Assembly: GCA_025330725.1 (NCBI GenBank)
Contig: JAIWND010000008.1
Coordinates: 558,001-622,000 of the forward strand
From: Chlamydoabsidia padenii
Lineage: Eukaryota; Mucoromycota; Mucoromycetes; Mucorales; Cunninghamellaceae
DNA: 64,000 nucleotides
Reading direction: 5' to 3'
A program made the position numbers and the translations under genes. Of this stretch, positions 22,275 through 34,334 are shown piece after piece (within the stretch, counting starts at the first letter, position 1; each line of letters begins with the position of its first letter). A model generated the notes under the pieces. The model ran no database searches and was not told where the DNA came from. It saw only the letters and a list, made by a program, of their open reading frames with translations.

Positions 22275-23685
22275 ATGGATAATACAATTGCAGATGAATA
22301 CATTGAATGGGCCTATCACCCATTTGCCTATTCATTCTCGACCGGTTGCTTACCAGACCCTTCAGCACCATCATCTTCATCAATGTTCACAATGCCTTCT
22401 ACTGATTTGCTGAATGATGAATATATGCAATACCTCCATCATCCATCCACTGACACTAGTACTTTATACCATCCTCACCAACAGACATCACCTATTGAGG
22501 AAGAAGGGGATGATGATGATAGTCTAGACTTTTCTATTGCCACACCTCATCCATTCCTTTTACCAACATTTACTGATCCATCCAAAGAGAATCAAGTGTC
22601 CTCCTCATCCTTTTTACCATTTCAATCTCATTATAACATGACCAATGACAATGGCTTAACAATGACTCCTTCAACTTCATCAAGAACATCATCGTTATCA
22701 TCACTCTCTTCAAACTCAATATCAACTTGTGCAGATTGGTCATCCAACTTTCCAGGGGAATCACTCTCCACCACTTCAGCAATGACTCGCAGTTATGTCA
22801 GTCTCAGTGTAAAGTACCCCTTACCCCTTTTTGATTTCAAACCCAGCTGTCAAAAAACTAAAAATAGTTTTTTTTTTTGAAACATTATAGGACGTTAATG
22901 CATTTGTTGCCAAAGCTGATTCTATCAAGCATTCTGCCTCAGTACACTCATACATGTCCGTACTAAACAACCAAGAACCACCACTACCAGAATCCTCATT
23001 ACCATCCTCTTCTTCTTGGTATGATTTTCCATCAACGTCAACTGCACCCTTTCCGTCATCATCACAGTCATCTTATTCCCCATCCTCTCTGCCAACCTCC
23101 TCTATACCCACCTCACTTTGTGGATCTTCTGATATGGTACTTGAAGGTCAAAATCTTGGGCTCGCATTTTCCAAAAACGACACAAACCCCGACGACGACG
23201 ACAGTGGCAGCGAAGCCCCATTTTACCAAACCCATCTATCCCGTCGATCCTCTTTAAACTCATTCAATCTAAAAAAACCAAATGAATCAGATGATTATGA
23301 AGATGTTTATCAAGAAAATGAAGAAGAAGAAGAGGAAGATAGCGAAGATGACGATGATGATTATGGATATTTTCAAAACCCGACCACGCAAAAAGTATAT
23401 CGACGCCGACAACCTGGTAATCGCAGGAAAGGGACCAGCAACAAAACCAAGCATCATCATCATCATCATCATAGTCAACACAACAAGAGTAGCTACATGA
23501 CACAAAAATCCATTACATTAATCAAAAAAGGTCGTAATGTGGATAAAGCTTGTAATCATTGTAAACGATCCCATTTACGATGCGATGAAATGCGACCTTG
23601 TCGTCGTTGTATTACTACTGGCAAAACAGGATGTAAAGATGTGCAACATAAGCCTCGAGGTAGACCCAAGCTTCATAAAAAGTAG
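22275..23685 (+). CDS. Zn2Cys6 transcription factor with C-terminal zinc cluster
   Basis: Two exons (22275-22808 and 22891-23685) join in phase 0 (SLS-DVNAF). The first about 350 residues are disordered and Ser/Pro-rich, with acidic runs (EEEEEEDSEDDDDD) that could act in activation. They are followed by a His run and the zinc cluster ACNHCKRSHLRCDEM, then CRRCITTGKTGC. The spacing is C-x2-C-x6-C-x5-C-x2-C-x7-C. A basic AT-hook-like end follows (HKPRGRPKLHKK). The cluster resembles ERT1/RDS2-type gluconeogenic regulators (family recollection). The position at the extreme C-terminus is unusual, because most fungal zinc clusters are N-terminal. No fungal-specific middle homology domain is present. 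Confidence 0.88.
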
Positions 23686-24267
23686 ATCTTTTTTGTTGTT
23701 GTTGCTGTTTCTTTAAAAAGTCCTATTACACCTTAATAATAATAATAAAGCCTTCTTTTCACTTTTCCTTTTTTGGTTTGAATCTTCAAGCAAACTCGGC
23801 CCAATGGTGCAATTCAAACGACGCTATTTATGCGGCTGGTTTCATTCCTGCCCCATAATCACTGCTTGGTTGATCCATCATCAAGAACAAGTACAATCAA
23901 GAAAATGGTAAAAGAGGAGTAATTGTCTTTGTAGTGCAAATTGTGATTACTGTCACAACTTGTTGGAGTACAAAAGTATGTCCCGAGCCCCACCACTCGG
24001 GTGAAACAAGCGTAGATCACACTGTCTATATAAACTGTCATGTTAGGACAACACGAGTCATTCATCACCAGTGATACTACCCTATCGTCGTCCATACTTG
24101 ATCAGTAATGATAAATGAGTGATTAGTTCTCTTTGATTTATTCTGAGAACCAAACTAGGAATGGGGAGATCACAAAGAAGAGATACCGGGGTTTGAAAAA
24201 CTAGCATTCAAAGCCCTCTTTTTTTCATGTTTTGTGCCTTTCCTCTTTTGTTCGCTTCCCTTTTACT

Positions 24268-24305
<38 letters not shown>

Positions 24306-24393
24306 CTTAAACCGAATCGTACCCCATCCTTCCTACTACCATAACCTATTTATATTTATCTTCACTTTATACCACCTCATCACATCTTATCCC
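23686..24393. other. Intergenic region upstream of the NIPA-type transporter
   Basis: No gene is seen. The region has AATAATAATAAAG near 23737-23752 as the upstream gene's polyadenylation region. A CGGGGTTTGAA motif lies at 24187-24197, about 200 bp before the next start. A T run of 33 nt lies at 24273-24305, about 90 bp before it. Confidence 0.65.
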
Positions 24394-26495
24394 ATGAGTG
24401 ATTCAACTTCGTTTGTGGGTGGCCCTGGTAATGAACAACAAGCTGCTCTCTACAAAGGTATCGGCTGTGCTCTTGCAGTCGGAAGTGGTAAGGGAAACAA
24501 AAAAAAAAAACAAATAAAAAGGAAACAACGAGGCTGATGCATCTGAAAGGATGCAAGCCATCCGAAATAGTATCTTACTAATCTCTCTCCCTCTTCTCTT
24601 TTATTCAATGTTGTAGGACTATTGATCGGTAGTAGCTTTGTATTCAAGAAGAAAGGACTTTTGCAGTCAACGGAAAAAGCAGGTATGTCATGATCCCTTA
24701 TTCTAATCTTTCATGTTTTAATTACTTCCCACTCCCATATTACTATTATAGGTGGCGTGGCCGGTGAAGGTTATCATTATTTACGATCTGTTATGTGGTG
24801 GTCGGGCATGATTCTTAGTAAGTAAATTGATCGGGGTGATAAAAGTATCCTTTAACTCACACATACTTGTCCTTTTCTTTATTTTACTAGTGATTCTCGG
24901 TGAATTATGTAACTTTGTGGCCTATGCTTTTGCACCGGCTGTGTTGGTAACTCCTCTTGGTGCCCTCAGTGTTGTGATCAGGTAAGTAAAATTATCTCAC
25001 TTCTATATTTATCTTATTTTGTAACACCGCTGAACATCCGATGCCCCTTTTTTTTAAATAGTGCCATTCTGTCATCCATCTTTTTAAAAGAAAGGTTGAC
25101 ATTTCATGGAAAAGTAGGGTGTTTACAATGTATCATTGGTGCAGTGATGATTGTTTTACATGCACCTACCTCTGTGGCTTCGGATGCCACTGTGGAAGGA
25201 TTCAAGAAATTAGTCGGTACAGTTGGTAAGTACTCTCTGGGACTTGACAAGACATATTTCGAAAACATCAATTAAAAAAACCTTGTATAATTGTATTTCA
25301 TTATAGGATTCCTTGTGTATGCGGGTATTGTCTTGATTATTTCCTTGGTATTGATCTTCTACTGTGGGCCACGTTGGGGGAAGAAGAACATGTTGGTCTA
25401 TATCTCCATCTGCTCTGTGATTGGCTCAATCTCGGTGGTCTTCACGCAAGGTTTTGGGTCTGCCATTGTATACTCTATTGGTGTCTCCAACCAATTTACC
25501 AACTGGTTTATTTACATCATGCTACTCATCCTGGTGTTCACTCTGGTATTGGAAATCGTCTATCTGAACAAGGCTCTGAATCTCTTCAACACGGCTCTCG
25601 TTACACCGACTTACTATGTGATCTTTACCACTATGACCATCATCAGCTCCACCATTCTCTTTCAAGGATTCAATGCCTCAGGTACGGATATTGCCTCTTG
25701 TGTCATGGGTTTCCTATGTATTTGCTCAGGTGTGGCTCTTTTACATCACTCATCGGCAGCACCATTTATTGACAACAACAAGAATGATCGAACCATGGAC
25801 GACGACGACGACGATGATCATTTAGAGCATAGAAGATGGTCGGCTTCTTTGGATCACCCACCTCAACCACAACAAAAGAGTGGCAGCCTCTTCAGTCTAT
25901 TTAATCGGGATACGAAAACTGAAGTAAGCGACTACAATCAACAAGAACCCATCTCTGCACATGCAGAATTCTTCTCGGCACCATTCAGTGGAATTGGTCG
26001 GTACGCCAGCACCACTCGTTCCCAATCCATGCGGCTCCGACAAAACTCTTTACACCGACTTCAACAACAGCAACCACTGACTCATGCGATTGCGCCAACC
26101 GAACATGAACATCATGCCAGTTTAGATGAAAAGACAGCATGGTCATCACAAGGTAAGTTTTATAGAAAGCTAGAAAAATACCATGACTAGACTAACCTCC
26201 TGCTTTTTCGTAAGGAAACAACAACTTGGTGCCGATTCAGGAAGTCGATAAACCTCTCTTATCATCTACCGAAACAACAACAACAAGAAGGATATCTAAT
26301 GAAGAACGACATGAACATCAATCAATCACCATGACCTCCTCCTCCTCCTCCTCTTTATTCCAGCAATCATCAAGGCGGGATCAGAATGAATTGAATCCAG
26401 TGGAAGCATTACGATTGGGTATCTTGGGAAACAGCAACAAGAAGAACCGGGATAGCGATAGTGATGATGATCGAAAAGGCTTGGTGGATCATTAG
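24394..26495 (+). CDS. NIPA-family magnesium transporter
   Basis: A spliced gene starts at ATG 24394 (MSDSTSFVGGPGNEQQAALY). The transporter core follows the NIPA (DUF803) pattern: IGCALAVGSGLLIGSSFVFKKKG, then a helix at MWWSGMILMILGELCNFVAY, then APAVLVTPLGALSVVISAIL with the conserved TPLGALSV. Next come FLKERLTFHGKVGCLQCIIG and further helices up to FLCICSGVALLHHSS. About nine membrane segments are seen. NIPA proteins move Mg2+ across plasma or endosomal membranes. After the core there is a long disordered tail with acidic (DDDDDDDH), Gln-rich and Ser-rich parts, ending with GLVDH. The last intron joins SSQ-GNNNLVPIQEVDKPL. Confidence 0.92.
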
Positions 26496-27068
26496 TTTAT
26501 ATATATATATATGTATACATTTTACTCTGTTTGCATTGTATCATTTGTCAACATTTGATTTAGTCTAGTTATATCTTCATATATCCCCTTCTCCTCTTTG
26601 TATAGTATTTTGTTAATCCATGCACCCTTTTATATATTATATATCATACTTCAATAAAAAATAAAGACCATCACCCAAAAGGTCATACAATCATTTTGCC
26701 TTGTACAACAACATGTTTTATTATTTGGAGTTTTTTTTTATCTAATATGGTCATGACTATTGGAAATCCAAATCGCGATTAAAAAGTGCATTTTTTTTTT
26801 CTTACTTCACTCTTCCTTCTATTTTAACTCTTCACTCTTCCTAATTGTTTACTTCTTCCTCTCACTTCAATTCGGAATTCCATTAATTTGTGCCACGGCT
26901 GAACATTCTGATGGTAAATCTACTTCTCATTTAAGATCTTCACATCGTCTTTGTTCTGCTAATGCACGGAATTAGGAAACGCAAATATCCACAGGCAAGA
27001 AATACAAAACTATGCATAATTCTAAACTCTTCTTACTGACCCCCTTCTTTTTTCTTTTTTTTTTTCTA
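26496..27068. other. Intergenic region before the Helitron remnant
   Basis: The NIPA-gene 3' region has AATAAA-type signals near 26652-26664. Beyond it the plus strand has a frame with many hydrophobic residues, but no protein I can support. A pyrimidine-rich tract ends in TTTCTAG at 27069. It could be a former intron acceptor for the remnant that follows. Confidence 0.45.
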
Positions 27069-27564
27069 GATGACTACAGTACCGCTAATCCAATGAATAA
27101 TCTTCAGTATTGCTGCAACAGTGGCAAGATCAACATTGCATTGCCACGTCCTCCTCCTAAACCTCTTTTGTCTTGGATTACGGACACCGACTTTGCAATA
27201 ATCATTATCAACAAAATATACCCTAATCTCAGACAACACCAAGGTCTCTCTTTTTACGCTACCCGTACCATCCTCACGACGAAAAATGCTTTTGTGGATC
27301 GGATCAACATAGAGGCAACAAAATCTCTCCCCGGTGAAGCCAAGATATACGAATCGTTGGACGCCCTCATAGACAGCGATAATCTCTGAAACATGTTGGT
27401 GCATACTTGAAACAAAAGGTATATTCACCCATGGTCAGTTATATTTTGTATTGTATCGTGTTACTGATTCGGCAAACCTGTATGTGGCCGTCCCATTGTC
27501 TTCTTCCCCTTCTCCATCTGATCCTTCTGCCAATAATATGGTTTACCTAGACGTAATGCTGTAG
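27069..27564 (+). mobile_element. Decayed Helitron Rep/helicase remnant
   Basis: The frame at 27069-27389 first reads NLQYCCNSGKINIALPRPPP then KPLLSWI. This is the CC..GK...L....PP..L signature of the N-terminal Helitron transposase region. It then jumps to YPNLRQHQGLSFYATRTILT and TKNAFVDRINIEATKSLPGE, then AKIYESLDALIDSDNL, the C-terminal PIF1-like helicase region of the same elements. The intervening Rep and helicase core, normally over a thousand residues, is missing. Further on, in another frame, YRVTDSANLYVAV (helicase motif VI-like) and NNMVYLDVML before TAG at 27562-27564 match the usual end. It is therefore internally deleted and frameshifted. I see no intact ends. Motif matches are from memory. 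Confidence 0.7.
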
Positions 27565-27851
27565 ATTGTTTGGTAGTATAGTTTGTCCCATTAGTATATT
27601 TTGTCCCTTTTACCGCATTTTTTTTTTTTTTTTTTTGTCAATAAACGACCGGGTCACCGACTAGCGTCCCTGGCGTCTTTTGATGATTGGGCTATGGCGG
27701 GCATTTGTATGCAATTGGGTTATGACCGGCGTTGTTATAGTGTAGGCATTGGTTTTGGCATGATGAAAAGACTCTGGATTTTTTTTTTCAAACGTGAATT
27801 GCTCTTCTCCTAGACTACCCCTGACAACGACACTTTATTTGCTGGATTGGG

Positions 27852-27911
27852 AAATTCATGCAGAATCGGGACCTGAAATTAAAATCCCGCCTTCACTTGC
27901 ATGAATCAAAT
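27852..27911. repeat. Imperfect inverted repeat with the dispersed CCCG motif
   Basis: AATTCATGCAG (27853-27863) and TTGCATGAATC (27898-27908) form outer arms. Inside, CGGGA (27867-27871) and TCCCG (27885-27889) form a second pair. AAATCCCG is at 27882-27889. The whole is a possible 55-60 nt hairpin lying 290 bp after the Helitron remnant. Confidence 0.65.
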
Positions 27912-28189
27912 TTCGCTACCCTGTGAGCCTATCATTAGGGCTAGGTGAGGGGGGAGGGCGAATATGATTAGTTGGGTCATATGGGTATAGGTAAATTTGC
28001 ATAAAATTGGGGTTTGAATCTGCATAATCAGTTGTTGGTTGGGCTATAGGAGACATGCTATAGAAGCCATGAACTACTACAGACTATGTTTTTTGGGGTG
28101 CGAAAGCGGTGTCAGCTGAAACTTCGTTACTCATGCTAAATTCAAAACCCAATTATCTTCCCACATTCACACACAGTGAAACAAAAAAA

Positions 28190-28446
28190 AAACAAAAAAA
28201 GCGACGTCTGGTCAACTTTGACAACTTGACGCCAAAGTTGCAAAGTGTTGTATGCTGTCCTGTCTGCAACATATTTCGACGACAAAGTGTTCATGCGTCT
28301 AGAAACATCCGGTCTCTATCCCTGTTCTCTGTGCTTGGAATTGTGCCTTCTGTGCTCACCCGTAACCATGCAGCTGCTGATTTTCCCTCTGATTCCCCTG
28401 CTCCTGCTTCTGATAATAATCCCCTACTCACAACATCCGGGTTGTA
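28190..28446 (+). pseudogene. Possible transposon-derived fragment
   Basis: An open stretch reads LTPKLQSVVCCPVCNIF, then a low-complexity tail ending before TAA at 28445-28447. The pattern P.L....VC..C...(Y/F) reminds me of a segment often seen before zinc-binding residues in fungal transposase-like proteins. A neighbouring frame (YPCSLCLELCLLCSPVTM) carries more Cys, which suggests frameshift decay. The location beside the Helitron remnant supports a transposon origin. This is weak evidence. Confidence 0.25.
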
Positions 28447-28671
28447 AAAATTCGTTGGATGGACTGACTCTCTTGCTATAATGACCCCAACCCAAATCAT
28501 CAGGGTAATGAAAACCCGTCGGATGTATAAACCGTAAGTGTCATCTCCTTTTCTTTTACTTTTCTAACCCTTCCTTTCTATCTTATAGATTATGGTCTTG
28601 ATTATCTGATTTATTTACAGTATTATATAAAAAAGGGATTAAAGCTAAACACACTACATACATATCTATAT

Positions 28672-29298
28672 CTATACTAGTTTTTCTTTTTGTCGCTTGG
28701 TTTGATAATCCTTGATGGCTGATTTGATGGCGTCTTCGGCAAGCACTATTATGGCAATTGTATCCATATCAACAAATAAGAAGAGAGAGAGAGAGAGAGA
28801 GTTTAGTACATGGATGACTTCCCCCACCCCCCATTATTAGTCTTACTTGAGCAATGTAATTTGACAGGAGGTAGACAAAGTTCCTTGGCAATTTCAGTGT
28901 TCTTGATTTGTCCCGCTTCTTCCAAAGTCATACCTCGGACACGTTCCGTCATAAAACTGCTGGAAGCAATGGCCGATCCACACCCAAAGGTCTTGAATTT
29001 TACGTCAGTAATCTTTCCAGTTGCATCGTCCACCTTGATTTGTAACTTCATCACATCGCCACAAGCAGGAGCACCAACCAGTCCAGTACCAATACCTGTT
29101 TCACCTTTGGGGAATGACCCAACATTGCGAGGTCGTTCGTAATGGTCAATCACCTATATAATAAATGTACAGTTACTTTACTATCATGATCGTTGTCTTT
29201 TTCTTTGTCCCTACTTTTTCATGATAGAACCGTGTGCCTATGGTTTTATGGATCGTATGTGTGTTCCTCTGAATGGCTGTCAAGGAGGTTCGTAGCAT
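28672..29298 (-). CDS. ISU1: Mitochondrial iron-sulfur cluster scaffold (ISU1/ISCU)
   Basis: This is the scaffold on which the NFS1 desulfurase complex builds Fe-S clusters in the mitochondrial matrix. Three exons fit. Exon 1 codes MLRTSLTAIQRNTHTIHKTI, a basic presequence, and joins in phase 0 to VIDHYERPRNVGSF. The core carries the three cluster-ligand Cys: GAPACGDVMKLQIKVDD, KTFGCGSAIASSS and LPPVKLHCSMLAED, where the last is restored by splicing. The LPPVK motif bound by the Hsp70 chaperone is present. The protein ends near TKRQKEKLV, with the stop at 28672-28674. A (GA)n microsatellite lies in intron 2 near 28784-28801. A TTCAAATCCCGA motif lies about 110 bp upstream (29409-29420). Confidence 0.95.
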
Positions 29299-30327
29299 GG
29301 TAATTGAAGAAGTATGTTTTATAAAGTTAGACGGGAAAGAGAAAAAGAGTGGAAAAAAAAAAAAAAGTTAAGAGTTTGCCCTCAAAAAATAACCTTCCCG
29401 CAAAATTATTCAAATCCCGATATCCCGCACTTATCAGGGGGACTTGCAAAATATACAGGTTATAGCATCGTTTCACCATTTACACTTGGGGAATGCTAAC
29501 TTTAAACTGAAAAGTAAAAGATATAATACTTGATTGTATGTCGTGAATGAGAATCAAGTGGTTCTATCGGAAAACCAATTGTAGTTTGTCTCGGTTGTGT
29601 TTGATTCAAATCTTCTTTGGTATTCCGGATCGACTCCTAATTAACAACTGATCTACAAGCAAAGATGATTGAGTTTGAAAATTTACTGAATGAATGATCT
29701 TTACTTAAAGTATATGCTCTTTAAGGGTCATGACTATACAAAATTTAAAATGACAAACTTTGATCGATGCATCTTGACAATTTTTTTTTTCAAGAACAGC
29801 GGGATTATAATTCCAATGTGAAATTCACTTACATCGCACCACTTGCAAAAACTGAACGTTTTATGTGTGTTTTATGTAGTCATCTGGATCATATGAAGTC
29901 TTGGGAAAATATCATATGGGTAACACCCACAGATTCCAAATAATCTCACCAATAGTAGCAAGTATACAGTCCCATTGAAGATCAGGTCATATGAAATTGA
30001 GGAGATTGCGGGATTTTAATTTTAACACTTTGCATAAACATTGGGATTTGAAATCTGTAAAAGTAAGGGACCAGTAACAATGTTCATGCGAGTAGATTTT
30101 ATTGTTCAAAAAAAAAAAAAAAAAAAAAGAGGAATAATAAAAGTTCTTCTACCATTTAAAACTATGCTATATATGTATACGTTAATATATGTTTTTATGA
30201 TTGTAATTTGTATGTATGTATGATATGAGTGTATGGGGAGGTATATGAGAGGTACATAAATATAAATGCTAAAAACACAGCTATGTATAAAAAAAGGTAT
30301 CCTAAATATAATGTTTATGCTATAAAT
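29299..30327. other. Intergenic region between ISU1 and the chitin synthase 3' end
   Basis: No gene is seen. It contains three copies of the dispersed motif: 29409-29420 near the ISU1 promoter, 30007-30020 (GCGGGATTTTAATT) and a GGGATTTGAAATC variant at 30042-30054 beside TTTGCATAAAC. There is an A run near 30110-30128. The last two copies are close to the 3' end of the chitin synthase gene, not to any known start. Confidence 0.65.
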
Positions 30328-33300
30328 CTATTGCGATGGAGAGTGATGATATGGAGATGGTGGATAATAAGGAGGAGCAGCGGTCGTGTCACCACCCATC
30401 GGAGCCATGCCACTCATGTAGGACATGTGGCTGCCAGGCATCATAAACGAAGGAGCTTCCCCGCCACCCAAAGGAGGACCGCCATACAGAGTTTGACCAC
30501 TAGACATGTTGTAAGCAGATGAAGCACTACCCAAGTAGAATTGATTTGATGCTGCGTATTGACCCGGAGCAGTGAAAACATGATTTTGCTGACTACCTGT
30601 GTAGCTGTAATAGCTGCCTTGTGTGAATCCTGTCCTAGTTGTGCCTTTTGATCCTACTGACCCGTTGTCATCGTTTTGCCAATCGTCCACATATAGCCCT
30701 TCTTCATATTCAGTCCAGGTCATAGTCGGAATGGATTTAGGATCGAATTTACCTTCGTCCACCATCACGAGTTTTTTCCCCTTGTCACCCAACACCACAC
30801 GAGTATTTCCCCAAGAAAAGTCATCAAAATGCCAATAAGAATACATGGGAATCCAAAAAGAGAAAACAGGAATGGCCAATATAGACACCACCATCCAAAT
30901 GATATATTCCCATTTGCGATGGAGAATGAAGATCAAAGCCTGTAAACCATATACACCAGCAATTGTAAGGATAGAAATAAAAGGAATGGATCCTTCCCAA
31001 GTTGCCAGAGAGTAAATAAGGTAGATCAAGTAGCCAACAATAGCAGGTTGCACCAGGGTACTGATCAAATCCAACATCACCACGAATCGCATCGAAAAGC
31101 AGCAGAAACCACAGAGTTGGGGCAAGAAGACCAATTCACCGAGATTGTGAATTGTAGAGTTGATCCACCGGCGACGTTGAGATACCAACACAGACCATTG
31201 GTCGGGCTAAAGAGGAACAAAAAAAAAAAAAAAAAAAAAAAAAGGAGAATGAGTTCATCAATTGGGCTGTAATTTTTCTTCTTATAAATTATACATACCG
31301 CATTGGTTCGACATTTTGCATCAGGGGTAAACTTGGTCTTGAATTTTGGGAAATGCTTGAGAATTAGTGTGGTCAGGTATCGATCTTCACCGAGGAAGAG
31401 CAAATTCTTCTTGTGCAGAGTATCCACCTTGTTGATTTCGTAGTCCTCGATTACTTGGTTGGCGATAAGCAGAGGCTGGTTTTTCTGAGGAGTGCGCACA
31501 CGATAGATGGTGAAGCAGCCAGGCAAGCAAGTGACCGTTCCAAACAATGATTCAAAGGCCTTGATCAGATAATGAGAGATAAAGTATTCATAAACTTGAA
31601 TCATAGTCACCCAAGTTTCTTTTTCGTTGGACAAAAGAGTTTCGCCACAAAGACCAATAATCTTGCTATCATGGACCAACACTGACACCAATCGATTTAA
31701 TCCATCAGGCATGACCTCCGTATCAGCATCTACCATTAGCACAAATTCGTAAAAGGACGGATTTACCCCAATGACATTCTTGATTTGATGATAAATTTCC
31801 AGTTCCATAGGTGTCATTGCCGAGTTAAAGTGTACCTTATTCAAGAATCGCATTAGGACCAACTGTGAATCACGTTTACCACGATTGCCCGGTTTTTGTC
31901 GTTCGCTCGGTTTTCCCACCTTTACCACCACAATATAAGGTACCACATGTCCATGGCACTCATATAATCCAGAGTAAACCTTACCCATATTATGTTGTTT
32001 CTGACCTTCACCCACCGAGTAGAATGATAAAGGTTCGGGACTAACATTGGAATCCACACCAAGAATGTCCAGTACAATACGAGGTGTAGGCAGATCATTA
32101 CCACCACCAACAATCATACCATCACAAATGATAAATAATAGTTTGCGTTTGTCATCGTACTTGAGCACCGAGATGGAGTCAATAGTCTTGCGTAATGATT
32201 CTTCGTCTTCTGTATAACATGGTACCTGACAGATAACAAACTTGTCGTGATTTTCAGGGTCTCGTGTCGTACCAAATTGAAGCGCCGCCATAAACTTGAA
32301 GACGATCACCGAGCACAGGAAAATGGTGACAATCAAAAGAAGGTATTCCGCAAAGATACATTTTGGTGAGTTCCGTTCATCCAAAGTACCCGAATAAAAG
32401 AGATTTCGCAAGCACACCAATTGTCGATTTTTTGTAGCATCGTCCAAGTTCATTTGCATCCATTGAGAAGATATGTCTTGGCCAGCATTTTGGCGAAAGA
32501 GGTTGATCACAGTGTCGGACATAAAATTAGTATTGACATTTCCCGGAATTGACCCACCATAAGGAGCCACCATTGTTCGTCCACCCAAGACATATGAGGT
32601 CACATCGTAAACGCTGCCATTAAGAATCGCCCATGACCGAGGAGTTGTAATGCCATTAAGCGTCACTGGTTTTGAAGCTTGTTTGCTGATATCATCTGGC
32701 GTATAGCCCATGGTGCCCCGTTTGTAGTTTTTGCGAAGATAGGTCATTTGTTGAAAATACCACTGAGGACGATAATCAGCATTGGAGATTCGAAAATCGT
32801 GGTATTTTGCATTGTTGTCAGTCAGATTAGAGTTGTAATCAAAGTTTACATAGTCGGACACCGTTCCGTCCACCCCTTCACATAGAGCCGACACCTGGAC
32901 AGGGAAAAGATTGGTAGCATCTGTTCCGCCATAAGACAAGACTGAGGAAGCAGGAAGTACATCAGAAGCCCAGTGATGAGGAGCAAACTTTGTCAGATCA
33001 AATACTTCACCCCGAATAGCCACATACGCCTTGTCCTTGTCACTATGTTCTTGAAGTTCACTAATAGAGTAAACAGATTGATGTGGACAGACGATCGAGC
33101 CAAAGAATACCAAAAACCAAATCAAAACACCAGACAGTAATACAATCAGCATCACCAATGTCACCTTTTCACGCCAAGCTAGTCGTACGTCGGATCGTTT
33201 CATACGTCCACACCATTGTAAACACTTGGAAGGAATCCACCATGTCATAAACCAAACAAAGTTTACCCAATGTCGTCGCGCACCCGAGAGTTTTTCTTGT

Positions 33301-33838
33301 TCGAGCTCTTCAACTTCCATTGCCGCACCGCCAGAAGGTAACATTTGTTTCATTTCTAAGTTACCTTGTTCGCTTGCAGTAAATCCCTCCGAGTCACCAA
33401 ATTGAGATCTATTATCGTAGTAAGGATATTGTGATTGGCCATTATTACCACCGCGATTGCTGTAATCATCATCATCAGATAGGAAGGAACGGTGATCATC
33501 AGAGTAGACAGATCCCATGCCACCAGCGCCAACCATTCGAGGCGCCGGTAATCCAGCAGCAGCAGCGTTAGCTGATAGATTATATCGGTCCGAGTTTTCC
33601 AATTGTGTTCCACCCGCACCTAATAGACCAGTCCCAGATTCAAAAGACACTGTAGACAATGCGTCCGTACTTGGCTGTCGATTAAGCCCAAATGTTGTGT
33701 CACCGGTCGAAAGTGTGCCCATTCCACCATGCAACTGCCTTTCGTCCTTGCGTTTCCGTTGTTCATCCTTTTCCTCTGCTCTTAATTGATCCTCCAAGTA
33801 TCGCCAAGATTGTTCGTCGAGGAATATCTAGATGTGAG

Positions 33839-33871
<33 letters not shown>

Positions 33872-34290
33872 GATGAGTATCAAACGAGGGAGAGAGAGAG
33901 AGAGAGAGAGAGAAGCTGTGTTTCATATACCTTTGAGTTTCCAATAGATACTTGAGAATTTGACCAGCCCAGAGCAGCAACGGCAGCTTCACATTGAGCA
34001 CGAGGAGGTAGACCATGTTCCACACCAATGTGATTTAAAGCCCGCGAGTATCGCCCATAGAATTCATCATGATAAAGAGAGTTGGTATATCCTATCCGCA
34101 TCCGAGTCGCAATTTGAGCAATACAAAAAAACCGCACCTGAGATCGTACACGTTGAGCCTCGAAATGATTGGGTGTAGATGAATCATTTGTTCTTAGGCA
34201 AAATACAAACCAAGCCATTGTTTCATCCAGCATATTGGTCAAGTCGTTTATTGAGGAGTGCAGCTGAGATAGTACCGTCGACATCTTCTT

Positions 34291-34334
<44 letters not shown>

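Noticed and set aside
26760..26975. Hydrophobic 71-codon frame upstream of the Helitron remnant
   Set aside because: It is driven by pyrimidine-rich DNA (Phe/Leu/Ser codons). It is in the same frame as the remnant but shows no Helitron motif.
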